Shown here piece after piece: positions 11,000-23,395 of a stretch of 64,000 bases of DNA. Made by a program: the position numbers and the translations under genes. This DNA is from Morella rubra (Eukaryota; Streptophyta; Magnoliopsida; Fagales; Myricaceae), in contig CM025849.1 in the NCBI GenBank assembly GCA_003952965.2, positions 21,430,663 through 21,494,662 of the forward strand, read 5' to 3'. The number at the start of each line of letters is the position of its first letter. Position 1 is the stretch's first letter. The notes beneath the pieces are model-generated. The model was not told the DNA's origin. It worked only from the letters and a program-made list of their open reading frames with translations, and searched no databases.

Positions 11000-13735
11000 G
11001 TGTTAGCATGTGTGTTAGTATTAAAAAATATATATATATATCAAAATTCTGGCTTACACTTGTGTGAGACTTAAATAAGTTTAACATTACACTTTTTGAT
11101 TCTTTATTGTGTTAGGCGTTACATTTTTGATTTAGGATAGGCGATATCTTATAAAGTAAAGTTAAGCATGCTTGTTTTCTTTTGGATTATTGAAGTGCAT
11201 CTTTCCTTGCAAAGTTGTGTGAGTTATGTGGCTATGCATAAAAGATGAGTATGATGCTTTTCTTGTGATTATCCCCTTTGATCTAGTCCTGAAAAAGGTT
11301 TAAGTAAATAGAGTGATAATGATTAAACAATTGAATGACTAAATATGTTTAAAGTTTTATCTACTCCAATGTTTTGAGTTGCTTAGTAACTAGGGGTATT
11401 CATTACCAACGTTTACTTTTACGTCAAACGACAACTTGAAATATGAGTATGCGAAAGCACTTCAAGTGTGTGGCTTGTTGAGTAACCGGGTGCATCCATC
11501 ACAAATGCTTGTATTCGCGTCAAAAGGCGAGTGACAACTTGAAGACAAGAAAATTTCCAAAAAAAAAAGAGAAGAAAGAAAGAAAGAAATAAAAATATAT
11601 TCTCTAGTTTGCTACCTTGTTTGTAGTTGTGAGAAGGGGTGATTGCAAGTTGAGTTGTTACATGATTCAATTATATTGGTCCCATGATAAATATGATTGA
11701 GTTTGGATTTATGTATAGAAATTTGAACTAGAGAAAGTGAGTATGCTTAGTTTTCCTTTATTTGCTATCGTTTGTGTACTAAGTCAAAAATTTGATGTCT
11801 ACATGATAGGTTCTTTGGGTGTGACAAATTGAGTCAAAATTTGGTCATTGTCCTTTATTTTTATGATTTTTCTTTTACTTGAGGACAAGCAAATATTCAA
11901 GTTTGGGGGTATTTGATGTGGAATTTATTTCACACATTTTCTTAGTAGTAATTGTTTTGATTCAGAGTGTTTTGTATGTTTTATAGCTCGTTTGTCTAGA
12001 ATTTTAAGTTTCTTTTATATTTATTTAATTCTTAGGAATTCTTGATGTTTGCAGGTATTTAATTATTCAATAAGGTTAAAATTGACCTGATGGGAAGAGA
12101 AAAATTCTGGCTAAGCCAAGAGAGCAAATCCTAGTTGAACTGGTCTAGTAAAAACAGAATACTGTTTGGTTTTTGGATTATAACTGGAGCTAAAGATCTC
12201 AGATTTAGGTTTTATTTTGGTTGTTGGAAAGCTAAGATGCAGACCTAAAACTTTTATGAAGAGTCAAAACCCAGTTCTGCCATTTTGAAGTTCAAAATCT
12301 ACAAAACAAACAGAGAAGTCCGAATGTGTCCTGAAGTTTACTGCAGCCCAGACACTGTTTCGGTTTTTGACATCCATCTAGAGTTCTAGAATTCAGAAAA
12401 ATACAAGATCAGATGCATTGGAAAGCTGAGAACGAGATCTAAAACTTTTGTTAAGGATCAAACTCCAAATTATGTCTTTTTTATGCTCTAAATCCAGCTG
12501 GAATTCGGTAATAAAATCAGCCTAGAATTTCGGATTTCAAATCTATTTTCAAAATTTACAAGCAAATTTGTTTTAAAAATTTGCAAAGACATTTTGTTTC
12601 AAATACGAAAATATGATTGATTTAAAAATTGAAAAACAAATTTGTTTTGAATTTGAAAAGATCAGATCTTATTTTAAAATTCGAAAAGATAATTGATTTT
12701 AAAAAAATGGAAAACAGATCTAAGATGGTGTGTGCGTATGAAATGACGTGACTTAGTTTTTAAAAAAGGGGTGCTGCAGCTTTAAAAGGCAGAGGACGTG
12801 AAGGGTTTGGAGCTTATGTTCTTGAGTTTTTATTTTCAGTTAATAATATTTTTACGCATTAAAACTCTGTGATCGATGCTACTTTCTGTGGATTTTGCTT
12901 TTCAAGTTTAATGAAGTTTACGTAGAAGAAGAGGAGAAGATATTCAGAGGAGGAACGTTATCGTAGCTGAGAATTTCTGCAATTGAGTTTTTCTTCTTTC
13001 TCTAGTTTTTAGTTTTTGAATTATTATTAATGATGTTAAATTCGAATTTTTCTTTGAAAAATAATTGGATCGTTTTATCAGTTATGATTTACTAGTTTTC
13101 TTATTCTAGGGCTAGGACGTAGTCATTGAATTTTTGATATGATTTGAGTATGGATGTAATGAATATAATTTGTTAATTACAATTTTATGATTTCAGTTTT
13201 CATTCTTGCAATTTACTGGCCATAAATTGCATGCTTAAGATATGAATGAAGTAACGAAAGTTGAAGTTTAATATTAGTTCGTGAATTCATCAAACCTCGG
13301 TAGTGTAATTTAGAAATAAATACACACCCTTGTGACCTATATCCAATAATTCCACAGAGCATAATGAATCTTTATTAATTTCTGTGATCACGAAAGTAGA
13401 CATAGAATTAATATAGGTATAGGTGTTATACCTTGAAAGAGGATATCACATAAAAAAGAATTCGGTCATTGTGATTAACAAAATATTAATGCAAGCAATC
13501 ATATTTAAACTCATTGAAAGAATTCAATTGATGAAATCCAAGCCCTAGAAATCTTTAATATTTGATTTTTCAGGTTAAGAATTTGCAATCTTTCACATCA
13601 ATTTGGGATCGTCTAAATAATATAGAAATTTTATAAATTGTACTTGAATCTCCTCCTTGTGGAAAGGATACTCTTTTTGCCCTATTTTACTTGTCACGAC
13701 CCATGCACTTATGGTAGACTTTAAGGACTATCAAA
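11000..13735 (+). mobile_element. LTR retrotransposon remnant, gypsy-like, 3' end
   Basis: The stretch near 11883 reads GAGGACAAGCAAATATTCAA followed by GTTTGGGGGTATT. This is the form of the polypurine tract seen before the 3' LTR of many plant gypsy elements (Athila/Tat and large non-coding derivatives). The LTR would start TGATGTGG at 11914. No coding sequence of gag or pol survives. The left end was probably lost. Confidence 0.55.
11914..13735 (+). repeat. Probable 3' LTR of the gypsy-like remnant
   Basis: It starts TGATGTGG after the purine tract. It ends near 13735, shortly after a CTCCTTGTGGAAAGGATACT and CTTGTCACGACCC block typical of the end of such LTRs. A TATA-like GCTTTAAAAGG lies at about 12779. 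The right boundary is approximate. Confidence 0.5.
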
Positions 13736-15045
13736 CTTCACAATTTCCAGATATGGACATGAGACAGAGCTTATATTCTGCTTTCATTTGGTAACGGGGG
13801 AGGGGGTCTGCTGAAGTTTACATATGAAAACAAATTTGCATTTCACAAAACCTAAAGGATCTTCCTATCGGCATTAAAAGGACTACAGTAGGATTGTAAA
13901 GGTAAAATCTTGTTTTGGTGATCAAGGTCCAAAAGGAAAAGAGGAAAGAATTTGCTGCTGCCATGCATCTCCATGAAGTATAGTGATGGTGTTATCAAAA
14001 AACGTGTGATCAAAACTTCGAAGTGTGATCAAAATTTCAACCCAAAACGTGTGATCAAAATTTCGAAGTGACAAATTAGAAGCAAATACATGAGATAATA
14101 TAAATCCCCAAATCAAATTAACAAATTAAAATCAACAAACCCTAAAGTAATTCAAAGACTAAATACAACATTTACAAAACTAAAATTAACAAACCCCATC
14201 TCAAGAGAGAGAGAGCTGGTGAGAGATTTGGCCACCAAAGGTCCAAAACTCAACTGATGGCAGAAAGCCCGAGAGAGAGAGAGAGATTTCGAGAGGGAGG
14301 GAAGGAAGCCAGAGGGTGGGGGGCTGGCCTGCTGGGCATTGGCAAGTGGCGGCTGGGATTCTGGGACGTTTGAAGAAGAATAAAGAGACTGAAAGTCTTT
14401 TATCTCGCATGACCTGGGTCATTTTGACCCAGGTCACATATATTTTTTTTTTTAAAAAAAAAACAAGGCTGATTAATTTTAAAAAGAAAAATTTCGGAAT
14501 CGAAAATTCCGGCATTTCCGCTGGAATTTCTGGTTCCTGTTCCAATTTTGAAAATTCCCATATTTGGGATCCGATTTCGGAATAAGCCGAAACTGATACC
14601 ATAACCGAAACCGGAATTTCCAAGATTAACCAGATAGATTTCTCACCCTTACCTTGAGTCGTATATTATGAGACTCTCTCCCTCTCTCACAGTTGAGATT
14701 GGAATTTTATTGGTTATTTTATGTTGAGTTTGGATGGATAAAAAAATTTCTGGTGAAACTTTTCTTGTTGAAGGTAGTGTAGATTTTGTTGGGATTGGTA
14801 AAAAAAGTTGTTGGAGTTTGTAAAAAGGTATTGAAGTTTGTAAAAAAGTTATTGAAATTTGTAAAAAAGTTATTGGAGTATGTAAAAAGATATTGGAATT
14901 GGTGAAAAAATAGTTGTGAATTTTTTTAAAAAAAAATTCTTGACATACAAACATAGCTTAATACTAGAATAAATTCTCAATGCATGATCTAGAACAAAGA
15001 GGATTAGTACTTGGTAGAAAAAGATCCTGAAGACTTGGCAAGTAC
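13736..15045. other. Non-coding stretch with simple repeats
   Basis: Contains a triplicated GTGATCAAAA-TTTCGAAGTG type motif (13985-14075), GA-rich tracts (14205-14290), a T11/A10 hairpin (14442-14462) and a 21-bp tandem repeat (14798-14915). The 140-codon minus-strand reading frame at 14201-14623 is low complexity and not credible as a gene. Confidence 0.5.
14798..14915 (+). repeat. Minisatellite, about 21 bp x 5-6
   Basis: Units vary around GTAAAAAAGTTATTGGAGTTT. Confidence 0.85.
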
Positions 15046-15986
15046 TAGGGCTGTTCAAATCCGATAGAAGTGTCGGTTATGGCAATAACCGCCACTGCCA
15101 CTAGATAGGCCAATTTTCAAGTATTGGCCACTACCACCACTACTGCTAAGTGTGGTAACCGGCCTTTGGCAGTAGCGGTTTTAAAGGTAGCGGTTCACGG
15201 ATACTGGCATTTATATTGGGCTCTTTTTTGACCCTTTTACCCACTTGGCTCAATTGTTTTTTCCTTTTTTTTGTGGTTGATTGAGCCCATATCAATAAAA
15301 TCTAAACTAATGAAATCCAGAATCAATAAAATTAGAGAACATCTTAAAAGATAAGATGAGAAACTAAAGTCCAAATCAATAAAATCGGACACGATACTCA
15401 TGAGGACGACATAGCACTGCCACATGTGGGTGCACGTGACTGTGATTGTGTAATGTCCAGTTGTAAACAAAAATCATTTAAAAATTTTAATCACTCAAAA
15501 AAGATTCAATCAATAAACTATTAGCAAGGTAAAGAAAGAAGATCAACATTGGACAAATCCAAGAGTCATGGATACAGCTGAAGTTTTAATAAGGGAGCAT
15601 CCTCCTTTTTGAGATCAGATTATTTTTGTCTTCCTTTATGGTGGTGACAAAAATATAGGGCTTTTTAAGATGGATATTCCACATAGATTTTTTAATGCAT
15701 TTGTACATTGCTTGGATTTTTTTTGGCTGTTTGCAATTTTTTGAATTCATTTTATTGGAATTGGATGGTAAAGAATTGTTGTACATTTGTAAAAAATTAT
15801 TTGGACTATCCATTAGGCCAAGTGTGTAAAATGCTAAAAAAATGGTCTAATATAAATGTTGGCAACCGAGAACCGCCACCGCCAAGGGCTGGTTATTGCC
15901 CTTAACAGTGGTGGTGGTGGTAGCGGTGGCCAATATTTAAAAACCGACCCATTTGGTAGCTCCGCCACAAAGTTTTAACAACCCTA
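15046..15986 (-). mobile_element. Non-autonomous hAT-type element, copy 1
   Basis: It starts TAGGGCTGTTCAAAT and ends with the inverted form AACAACCCTA, the usual hAT-type terminus. Both subterminal regions carry GC-rich GGCAATAACCGCCACTGCC-type motifs in inverted orientation. The interior (about 15285-15385) is the reverse complement of the interior of the element at 27691-28681, as is the terminal block near 15815-15960. So both are copies of one family. No transposase is present. The 8-base flanks (GCAAGTAC and TTATCAAC) do not match, so a target duplication is lost or the ends are off. Confidence 0.8.
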
Positions 15987-16344
15987 TTATCAACCAAGTT
16001 TATCATTTACAGTTTTGTTGTTCAAAATCAATTTCAAATTCTGTTATCAAATTCTGAAGAAGAAAAATCGCATGGCCATATCATTGTCAATTTTCTATGT
16101 CCCAAGAAAAAACTCAAATTCGCAAGGCCAAAATTCAAATTCGCCCAAATCAAAGTACTATTTTCGGTAGAAGAAATAATTGCAAGGCCAAATCCCTACC
16201 AGTAGTCCAGCAGCAAAGATAAAAAATCGCCCAGCCGGTGCTGGGGACACCGGGAACCGGTAAAACCCCTAAGTTTTTGCAATTCTAGGCCACCGGCACT
16301 GGTGCCGGAAGATTCGAAATTTAACACTCCTAGTGAGGACGCAA
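15987..16344. other. Spacer with a possible third hAT-like terminus
   Basis: Near 16225-16332 the sequence CCGGTGCTGGGGACACCGG, CCGGCACTGGTGCCGG and the end TTAACACTCCTAG resemble, in reverse, the GC-rich left end of the hAT copy at 27691. No complete partner end was found. Confidence 0.35.
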
Positions 16345-17790
16345 GAAGGTGGACAATGGGTTTGGTTATTATGCTGATCGTATGTTGAGCGGTGCTGAGC
16401 GACGGCCATGATTAAAACTTCACAATCCGGCGGTTCAGAATACGCCACATCATTTAAAAGAATTTGACCTGCACCCGGCCCGTTTTGAGGCTGACCCGGT
16501 CAAATCACCCAGATCTCAGCTCTTCTTCTTTCGCGATTGTGAAACCTGGAGATCCCCCAGCCCTTCGTCCCTTGGAGCATCGTTGCCCCTTATTTGAAAT
16601 CGCAGCACCGCTCAGGAATCTTCCCCTGTAAGTCGCCCAGCTAACTTACGTTGCCCAGCTTCCCCTGTAAATTGCAGCATCGCTCAGGAATTTAAAGATA
16701 ACGTTGAATATTTCGTGCTTACATTGCCCAGCTAACGAACATGCCCATGATTTACCATAGAACATTGTGAGGCTCCACCGAAGCCATGTACAGAGGATGT
16801 TAAAAGCAACCACATATCAACCAAAGAGCTTGTATTGTACTATTACATAGGAAGATTATAGATTATTCAACTTCAAAACCCAAATATGTAAAACCGATAT
16901 TACAATAAGATTAAAGGAAACACAAAAGCAAAACAATTGGAATATCCAAGAAAACAACTCGAGCAGGATGGAGATGCTATCATTGACCCCAACCATAGAT
17001 CTGTTTCGTCTGGTGTTGATAAGCAACCAGTTGAAGATAAAGGTTCCAAGCATGAATGGAGCAGAAGATAGCAGTGAAAGGCAAAAGCATATTCCAATTA
17101 ACTGAGATCGAAGACAAAGTTACAGTTGAAGATCCAGTCCGAAACATCGATCTACGCTTTTACATAAAACCAATGGAACCCTGTAATATTTACTCTACAA
17201 GATTTCTCGGGCACCCTGTGAAACGGAATTTTACAAACTTGATGACAAAAAACTCAGATACATAATTTGAAACATCTTCTAACTAAAAAGACATCCCCAA
17301 CCGAAAGCCTTTTTTGTTTGCATTTTCGGATAAGCGAATCGGTCTCCTTGAAAGGTCATTCTTGTCTTCACCTTTCTCTTTCGAGACCAGGAGAGAAACG
17401 AGTCGCTCCAAAGCTTCCCTGGCTTTCTTCTTGGCGAAAGCAGCCTTCTTGACACACCTCTCTGCATCAATTCTAGTGGCAGCGGCCGCTTTGTTCATGG
17501 ACGCGGCGGCGATCCGGGTAGCAGCCAAGAGCGCCTTGGCCAAGCTCTTGTCGCGACGGGGCTGGGCGAAGATGATGTGACGAAGGGCAAGCTGGGATTT
17601 CAAATGTTGGGCGACAATGAGAAAAGAAGAGCTGGGCGGGTCTGAAATTGCGGGTCAATTCCTTTTAAATGACGTGGCAAGTTCTGAGCCGCCGGAATGT
17701 GAAATTTTGATCTTGACCGTCGCTCAGTATCGCTCAATATATTAATGATCAGCATAATAATAGAACTCGGTGGACAACTTCTTCATCAAG
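16345..17790. mobile_element. Pack-MULE-like element with long terminal inverted repeats
   Basis: The arms at about 16345-16570 and 17583-17790 are inverted copies. Shared blocks in order include TTATTATGCTGATC, a TGAGCG-TGCTGAGCGACGG block, AATTTCACA-TCCGGCGG, CAGAA and GCCAC-TCATTTAAAAG, with about 80 percent identity by eye over the outer 130 bases. Long arms around a non-transposase ORF are the definition of a Pack-MULE, a non-autonomous Mutator element carrying gene fragments. The exact ends and a 9-bp duplication could not be fixed. An alternative is a local inverted duplication around a native gene. Confidence 0.6.
17283..17603 (-). CDS. Basic Ala/Lys-rich protein of unknown function, inside the inverted-repeat element
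   Basis: This intact ORF of 106 codons starts at the ATG at 17603, inside the right arm of the element. Residues about 20-75 form one long predicted amphipathic helix rich in Ala, Lys and Arg (for example AATRIAAASMNKAAAATRID and FAKKKAREALERLVSLLV). The C terminus is polar and basic. There is no signal peptide or membrane segment. I do not recognise the family. The helix and charge would suit a nucleic-acid-binding or coiled-coil fragment. The following 450 bases on the minus strand look like a 3' untranslated region. Base composition of the ORF is GC-richer than its surroundings, in line with capture from a host gene. Confidence 0.5.
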   Translation of the reverse strand: MKSQLALRHIIFAQPRRDKSLAKALLAATRIAAASMNKAAAATRIDAERCVKKAAFAKKKAREALERLVSLLVSKEKGEDKNDLSRRPIRLSENANKKGFRLGMSF

Positions 17791-19800
17791 GAGAAAGATA
17801 GATATCTTCTTCAAGTTGCTGTTCAAATTGGATTGTCGAAGAGAAAAATTTGAGAATCCCTAGGTACATACCTATTATTAGAGGAACATGTCTGTTCGTC
17901 ATTCGCTAGGTTACTTCGTTTGACCATGTGGTATTTGAATAATGCTATCGGTCCGTAGTTACACTTTAAATGAAGACATTTTCAAAACATACTGTCCGTA
18001 ATTACAAAGTTTGTAGTCTCCGTTTGTTTGAGGGTTCAATCATTTATAATGTAAAGTAATTTTTTAAGTGAATTTTGTTTTAGAAAAGTATTCTATTTTT
18101 TAATGTTTGATTGCTATCTCGAAAGCACATTTCAATATTTGTTGCATCTTATAAATTTGGTGTGTTTGTTTGTAAAATTTTGGAAGGTTAAAATTTTAGA
18201 GTATTGGATTTGGTGAAAAAGTGAAGAAAGAGATGATTTTTAATATTTATTATAGTGAAAAGTAATGATTTGATGGGGGAGAGAGATTATATTGTAATTT
18301 TTTATAGTGTTAAAATTTTAAGTAGTGTAAAATTTTGGTGTGCAAACACACTTGTATGATTAATAAACTTTATTCTTAATATCAATTTGATATGAATTGA
18401 AAATAAAATATGTAACAATGAATAATATATTTCTTATAAAAAAAATTCGACACAAATATTTTTTTAAAATAAATTAATTTGTTTTTAAAAATAAGGAACA
18501 TAAAGTGATGAATATATTTAAGATAATAAAATTGGAGAGAGAAAAAAAGAAAGGGAAGTGCTGGTTAGAGTACAGTATAAGAAATTAAAAAAAATAGATT
18601 ACATTCTCTTAAAAGAGAAACTACTTTAAATTCGTGAATTGATTCTTTTTTCTGTTGACTAAATTTTACTAACCTCCCCAAATACTGAAAAGTAAGAAAA
18701 ATGCATTTGGGATTTTTATTTACCGTGACGAAGCCTAAATTTAATTTATTTTCACCCTTATATAGTGATCTTAGCCTTAAAAGACAGAATTACATAAGAG
18801 ACACCTGAAATTATATTATATTTACTAAAAAAACAGAGACTCAAGGTAGAATGCCATGCAAATAATTGATTTCCTCTTTTATTCGCAAAAAGTGATATTT
18901 TAAAATTTTTTATTTATTGGATATCGAGAATAAGGAAAGCTTTATGTACACCTTTTTTTTTTTTATACACCCTCATATAACTAATCATTAGGATTAGGAA
19001 TTTAGGATTACGATGCCAGCATACATATTATTTGTAATAGTCATGATCCCACAGTCCACGCACTAAATCCGGATTAATATTTCGATCTCAATTGATAGCA
19101 TTCAAAATATATACCCGCACTCATGTAGATGGGAATTGGGTTGGCAATTGGCATATTGGTCTGAGTCAAAAACATCCAAAATTACATCTTAAACCCTTCC
19201 AATAACCGGAGGTGTCCCGGACGGGGACCCTCCGACTGATCCTTTCTCTAATCTTTTTATAGGACTCTGAATTCCCCGCCCCCCACCCCACAAGGATCCC
19301 CGATTCCCCATCTGACCCCACGAAACGACAAAATGGGCCTTATTGGGCTTTCCACTCCCGAAGCAACCAACGAAATGACAAAAACTGTTTTCTTGCGTCA
19401 GAGAGCTGCCTAATTTTCAAATGCTTAATTCTTCCAGATTCTCCAAATGCGAACGCTCACCATTCACCAGCCCCTCGTTTGACTGTCCGTATAAAAACTT
19501 TGCAATCCATAACTCTAGTTTGATTTTAAGCGTGGAGGAAGAAGAGGATTAGTGTGTTGTGAATGAGAGACCCGACACGATTTTGACCTTTAAATTTTAT
19601 TTTAAGGTGCAATTTGATTAATTGTAAAAGTTAGAAGATCCAATAATTTAGACCCTTACTTAAAATTGTATTGATAGTTAAAAGGTTCAAAGTGATTTTT
19701 TTAATAAAATAATTATATATAATCTTCTTCTTCCCATCAAATCATCTTTTTTTTTTACTTTTTTTACCGACTACTTTAAACCAAAATTTTGGTTTGTAAA
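17791..19800. other. Long AT-rich non-coding stretch
   Basis: No ORF above noise, no RNA gene and no clear transposon ends. The only local change is a GC-richer block at 19200-19330. Confidence 0.5.
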
Positions 19801-21050
19801 CTTGGCAACACTAGAAGAATGTCACGCAAATAAGAAAAATAGCGCCCCATAGGAATTCGATAGGGAATGACGAAAACCCAACGTGCATCCCATGGAGGGG
19901 GAGAGATCCTCGAAGATCTCCAAAGATGAAGAAAAAGGCATTACGACAAAAGATATAAAATGTAGGAGAAGAGAAAAAGGTATTCACTTGCACCACTTAT
20001 TCAATTTCATCTCCCCCACGAGACTACTTATTACTCTAAATTTCGTTTTCTTAGTATTTGGCTATCAGTAATAACAACATCAAACACCAGAAATGAGAAT
20101 TATTAACGATTAAAACAGTCATCAAACAAGTCGCCTTATAGTTTCATAAAATTGTGAAGTGATGATGAAGAGGACAAATACAAAATGTTGCAGTTTGTAT
20201 CTAGAGCCTAGAGGGCACAACACAAGTAACTAGTTACAGGCCCAAAATCTGGAGACAGTGCAAGGTAAAGTAAGTTTACGTGTGTGTTGAAAAACTTGTA
20301 AAGCATCTATAGTATTCTCAAAACACATCAACCTCAGGTCACAATATCGAAACTATCAGCTTCAATATGTTCAATGCCTATCACAACATGGATACATCAC
20401 AACCGGGGTGCACTGCCTACCCTTTCAAACTGAGGCCGGGCACAGGACTAATAGGATCTGTGACAGAGAAAGAGTCTCCGCAATTTATGTTTCTACTTAT
20501 TCACTGACCTCTGACCAACGTAGTGAAGCGGGTGATTGGACAGTAGTAATTTGGACTAGCAAGAGACATGCTTTCAGCATTGTTTTGTCCGATATTCAAA
20601 ATTGGCATCCACTTATGGGCCACCAAGGTGTCCAGATTTGAGTAATGCCCAGACTGGTACAATATTTAACTGGTGGACCTTATAGATAGATTCTTTTCGT
20701 AAAAGCAGAAAACAGGAAAAAGAAAATACCAATATTATAGAGCAATAGAGAATTGACATGAGACAGGGAACTTCAGTTAATTATGGCTCTCAACTTTGCT
20801 TTACATTATATGAATTTGGAAGGACACCCCTTGAAATATGTTCAAGTCCTATACTGCAACCTGGAGAATATCAAGCACATGGACAACTATTGGGGAAGCA
20901 TATGCTATTGGTAATCTGCAGATACAGTTTCAACAATGTATGTAGTTGCAAATTTAAAACAAGCAGGGGGACATTTATAATCAAAGAAGGTTGATACTTG
21001 ATATTGTCGTTCAAAGAAATGAAATTTAAGCCTCCGACTTCCTCAAGTAA
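19801..21050. other. Non-coding stretch, possible intron or 3' region of the minus-strand gene at 21.1 kb
   Basis: Short ORFs here have no recognisable composition. I could not find a credible downstream exon for the minus-strand reading frame at 21123-21269. Confidence 0.35.
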
Positions 21051-21122
21051 AGACCACTAGCTCCTGAAATGCTCCCCATTTCCTAATAAGACAGGGGGAG
21101 AGAGATGGAGATAGAAGCAGAC

Positions 21123-21269
21123 CTTGTGGATGCCGTAAGCATGGAGGACGGATACGACGACTGTGGCGGCGGTGCCGACGAAGAGAAAAACGATGCCGAA
21201 GGCTTTGAGGGGCATGAAGCGTGAGTTTGCGGCGTGGCCCCTCGTGCATGATGATACGCCCCACCCCAA
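21123..21269 (-). CDS. First exon of a possible small one-membrane-span protein (partial)
   Basis: From an ATG at 21269 the frame contains a hydrophobic span, FGIVFLFVGTAATVVVSVLH, preceded by basic residues and followed by AYGIHK. The coding trace meets a good donor (AAG then GTCTGC) at 21123/21122. Downstream the frame runs into low-complexity sequence, which fits an intron. A single span with flanking basic residues suits a small mitochondrial inner-membrane or secretory-pathway subunit, but I do not recognise it. The second exon was not found. A GA-rich stretch upstream (21310-21420) could be its leader. Confidence 0.35.
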
Positions 21270-21410
21270 CTGGACCGTGCTTGCCAGAGTCCACTACCAG
21301 TGGCCGTAGGCCCCACCACTTTCCTTCTCCATCTGGAGATCTGTCTCTGTCTCTTTCAGCCGCTCCCGAGCTGTAGAATAGAAGCTCTTCTCGACGGACT
21401 CAGATTCCCT

Positions 21411-21720
21411 CCTAAGAGGGAATTAACTAGTGAGTCCTAACAGGCCATTGGATGGATGACACACATTAATGAATCCATTCAATGGTCTGTATTAAAATGC
21501 CTTAAAAAAATCCAAAATGAAAAACAAAAACGTTGGATGGGGCGTTAAAACATAATGGTGAGCAAAACTCACCGTTTGACTAAATATTTCTCCTTGTTCT
21601 CTATCTCCCTCTAAATACGAAGCTGAAGATTTCTTCCCACCCAGTTTTTTATTTTGCTTCTTCTCCAAGCTACTTCGACCAGAGAGGGAGAGAAAGAGAG
21701 ACAAAGTCAGAGAGAGAGAA
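21411..21720 (+). repeat. Unclassified repeat family, copy A
   Basis: It begins near ATTCCCTCCTAAGAG and carries a hairpin (CATTGGATGGAT facing ATCCATTCAATG), then ATTAAAATGCC, then AAAACGTTGGATGGGGCGTT and one unit of the roughly 97-bp block that is tandem at 25.9-26.3 kb in inverted orientation. Part of it recurs at 32891-33000. Confidence 0.75.
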
Positions 21721-22640
21721 CATCACTCTCAACCTTTCCTCTTTTTCACATGGTGAGAAGAATGACCGAGTTAAGCTCTAGTTGGGAGTGATTCAACCGG
21801 GCGTGGACGAGTTTGCCTAGTTCGAAACTCCCGGACCTGATGCAGGACTTAAGAAGGAGGGAGTAAGAAGTGAGGTCCGAGTGACTATCGTTCTGGTCCA
21901 TGACATCGAGGGCACTCTCAACCTTTCTCTTTTCCCCACGCTTCTTATTCTCTGGATAGTCTCTTGGAATTTTAAGGGTCTCTTTTTATCTCTTTCCCGC
22001 AGGTGCATTCATATGTTTTGTCTTTTTCCATTAGTTTTTTCATATTGAAATATATTTATAGATTTTGTACTATAGCACTCTGAGGGCTGAATTGTTTGTG
22101 CTGGTCCTTGACTGATGAAGCCATAGGCTGAATTGTTTATTGGGTTGCTTTTAATTAGTTATTTTTTATTTTATTGGGTTGCTTAGTCTTGTCAGTGGTC
22201 CGGGTGTGCACACAATGCACCGAGGAACTTTTAATTCATTCTTTCCCGGTGGATTTTAGCTTATTATCACTTTGCAGTTTGAGTTCAGTTCCTGATGTAG
22301 CTTACAAAATTTGTTCTTTATCGTGTGAATTCTTATGTTATGAGATTTTTTTTGGTTATATTATTGTTTTGATAATTAATTTATTCTTCCTGATTCTGAA
22401 TGCTTGCTGATTTGGCTAGTGAACAAAGATGCATCTAGTCACCTGTCTATTATTCTAATCAATATTCAAATTGCATATTTAGGGTGTTAGAGGTTGCCAG
22501 AGCACTGCCATTCAAAAATATTTTCTTGCTCCATTGTCCAAGCTCCAGCGAGTGTCATCCAAGCAATAATAATGAGTATGTCTATTAATATCTTTCTTCG
22601 CTCAAAGTAGCCATTTTTTTTAATATGTGTATATATTTTT
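21721..22640. other. Intergenic, no gene seen
   Basis: Mixed AT-rich sequence. ORFs under 80 codons lack recognisable motifs. Confidence 0.4.
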
Positions 22641-22649
22641 GTATATTTA

Positions 22650-22890
22650 CAGATCAAATAGTTTGGAGTGACATGGGACAAAAAATGTATGTGTGGGAAT
22701 TAGAATTCAATTCTAAGGAACATGCATATAATTGGTACAATACTTATGCAAGAGGGATTGGATTTAGCATTCGTCGACAATGGAAAGGAAAATAAGGTGA
22801 AGGTAATATGAGCAGTAGATGGTTTGTTTATTGTAAACAAGGATATAGAAAAGAAGTCGACTTGAACATGACGAAAAATGCCTTGAGCCA
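22650..22890 (+). pseudogene. FAR1-type DNA-binding domain fragment
   Basis: The frame from about 22661 reads VWELEFNSKEHAYNWYNTYA, then RGIGFSIRRQWKGK, a TAA stop at 22794-22796, then SSRWFVYCKQGYRKE. This is the start of the WRKY-GCM1-related FAR1 DNA-binding domain (acidic-aromatic start, YN-YA-x-GFSIR core and F-Y/C-x-GYR). The family derives from MULE transposases and includes FHY3/FAR1 transcription factors. The rest of the protein is missing and a stop interrupts the domain, so this is a relic. Confidence 0.8.
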
Positions 22891-23059
22891 CAGTCAATTT
22901 TTAAATGTATCCGCAAAAAAAAGCCACTGTCAATGTATGCACGGTAAAAAGCCACAGTCAATTTAGGTGGCTTTTTGAAGGGAAAGACCTTTCAGGCGTT
23001 ATAGATGGCGAAATCTAGATGAGTTAATGTAGTTGTTTGTCATGAGAAAATGACAAAGG

Positions 23060-23395
23060 ATCATTTATCAAAACCCCCGAGACCCCGGGGTTTTTTATTT
23101 TTTTTAACCCTTTTATGTACCAGGACCTCGGGGTTTTTTGTTTTTTTAACAAAACGATCGTTTTGTTTAAACCTCCCGGCCCCCCCCCTCCCCCATTTGT
23201 TCACAGACGCCCTCGGGGTACCCAGGTACTGGGACCCCAGGGATTTTTGTTTTTTTAACAAAATGATCATTTTATTTAAACCCCTGGTCCCCCCCCCCCT
23301 CCCCTATTTGTTCGCAGACCCCCTCGGGGTACCCGACACCAGGCTCCCGGGTACGATCGTTTTGTTATTAAAAAAAACCCCCGGGGTCCCGTAAT
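23060..23395 (+). repeat. C-rich repeat family with AACGATCGTT palindrome, block 1
   Basis: Two to three imperfect units of about 125-130 bases. Each has a CCCCGGGGTTTTTT run, AACAAAACGATCGTTTTG, TTTAAACCCC, a C/T tract, CCCATTTGTTCGCAGAC and a GGTACC-containing segment. The same unit recurs at 25061-25260 and, more diverged, at 27865-28140. Confidence 0.85.

Noticed and set aside
14201..14623. 140-codon minus-strand ORF
   Set aside because: Low-complexity GA tracts and poly-T/A give the open frame. No domain or codon pattern.
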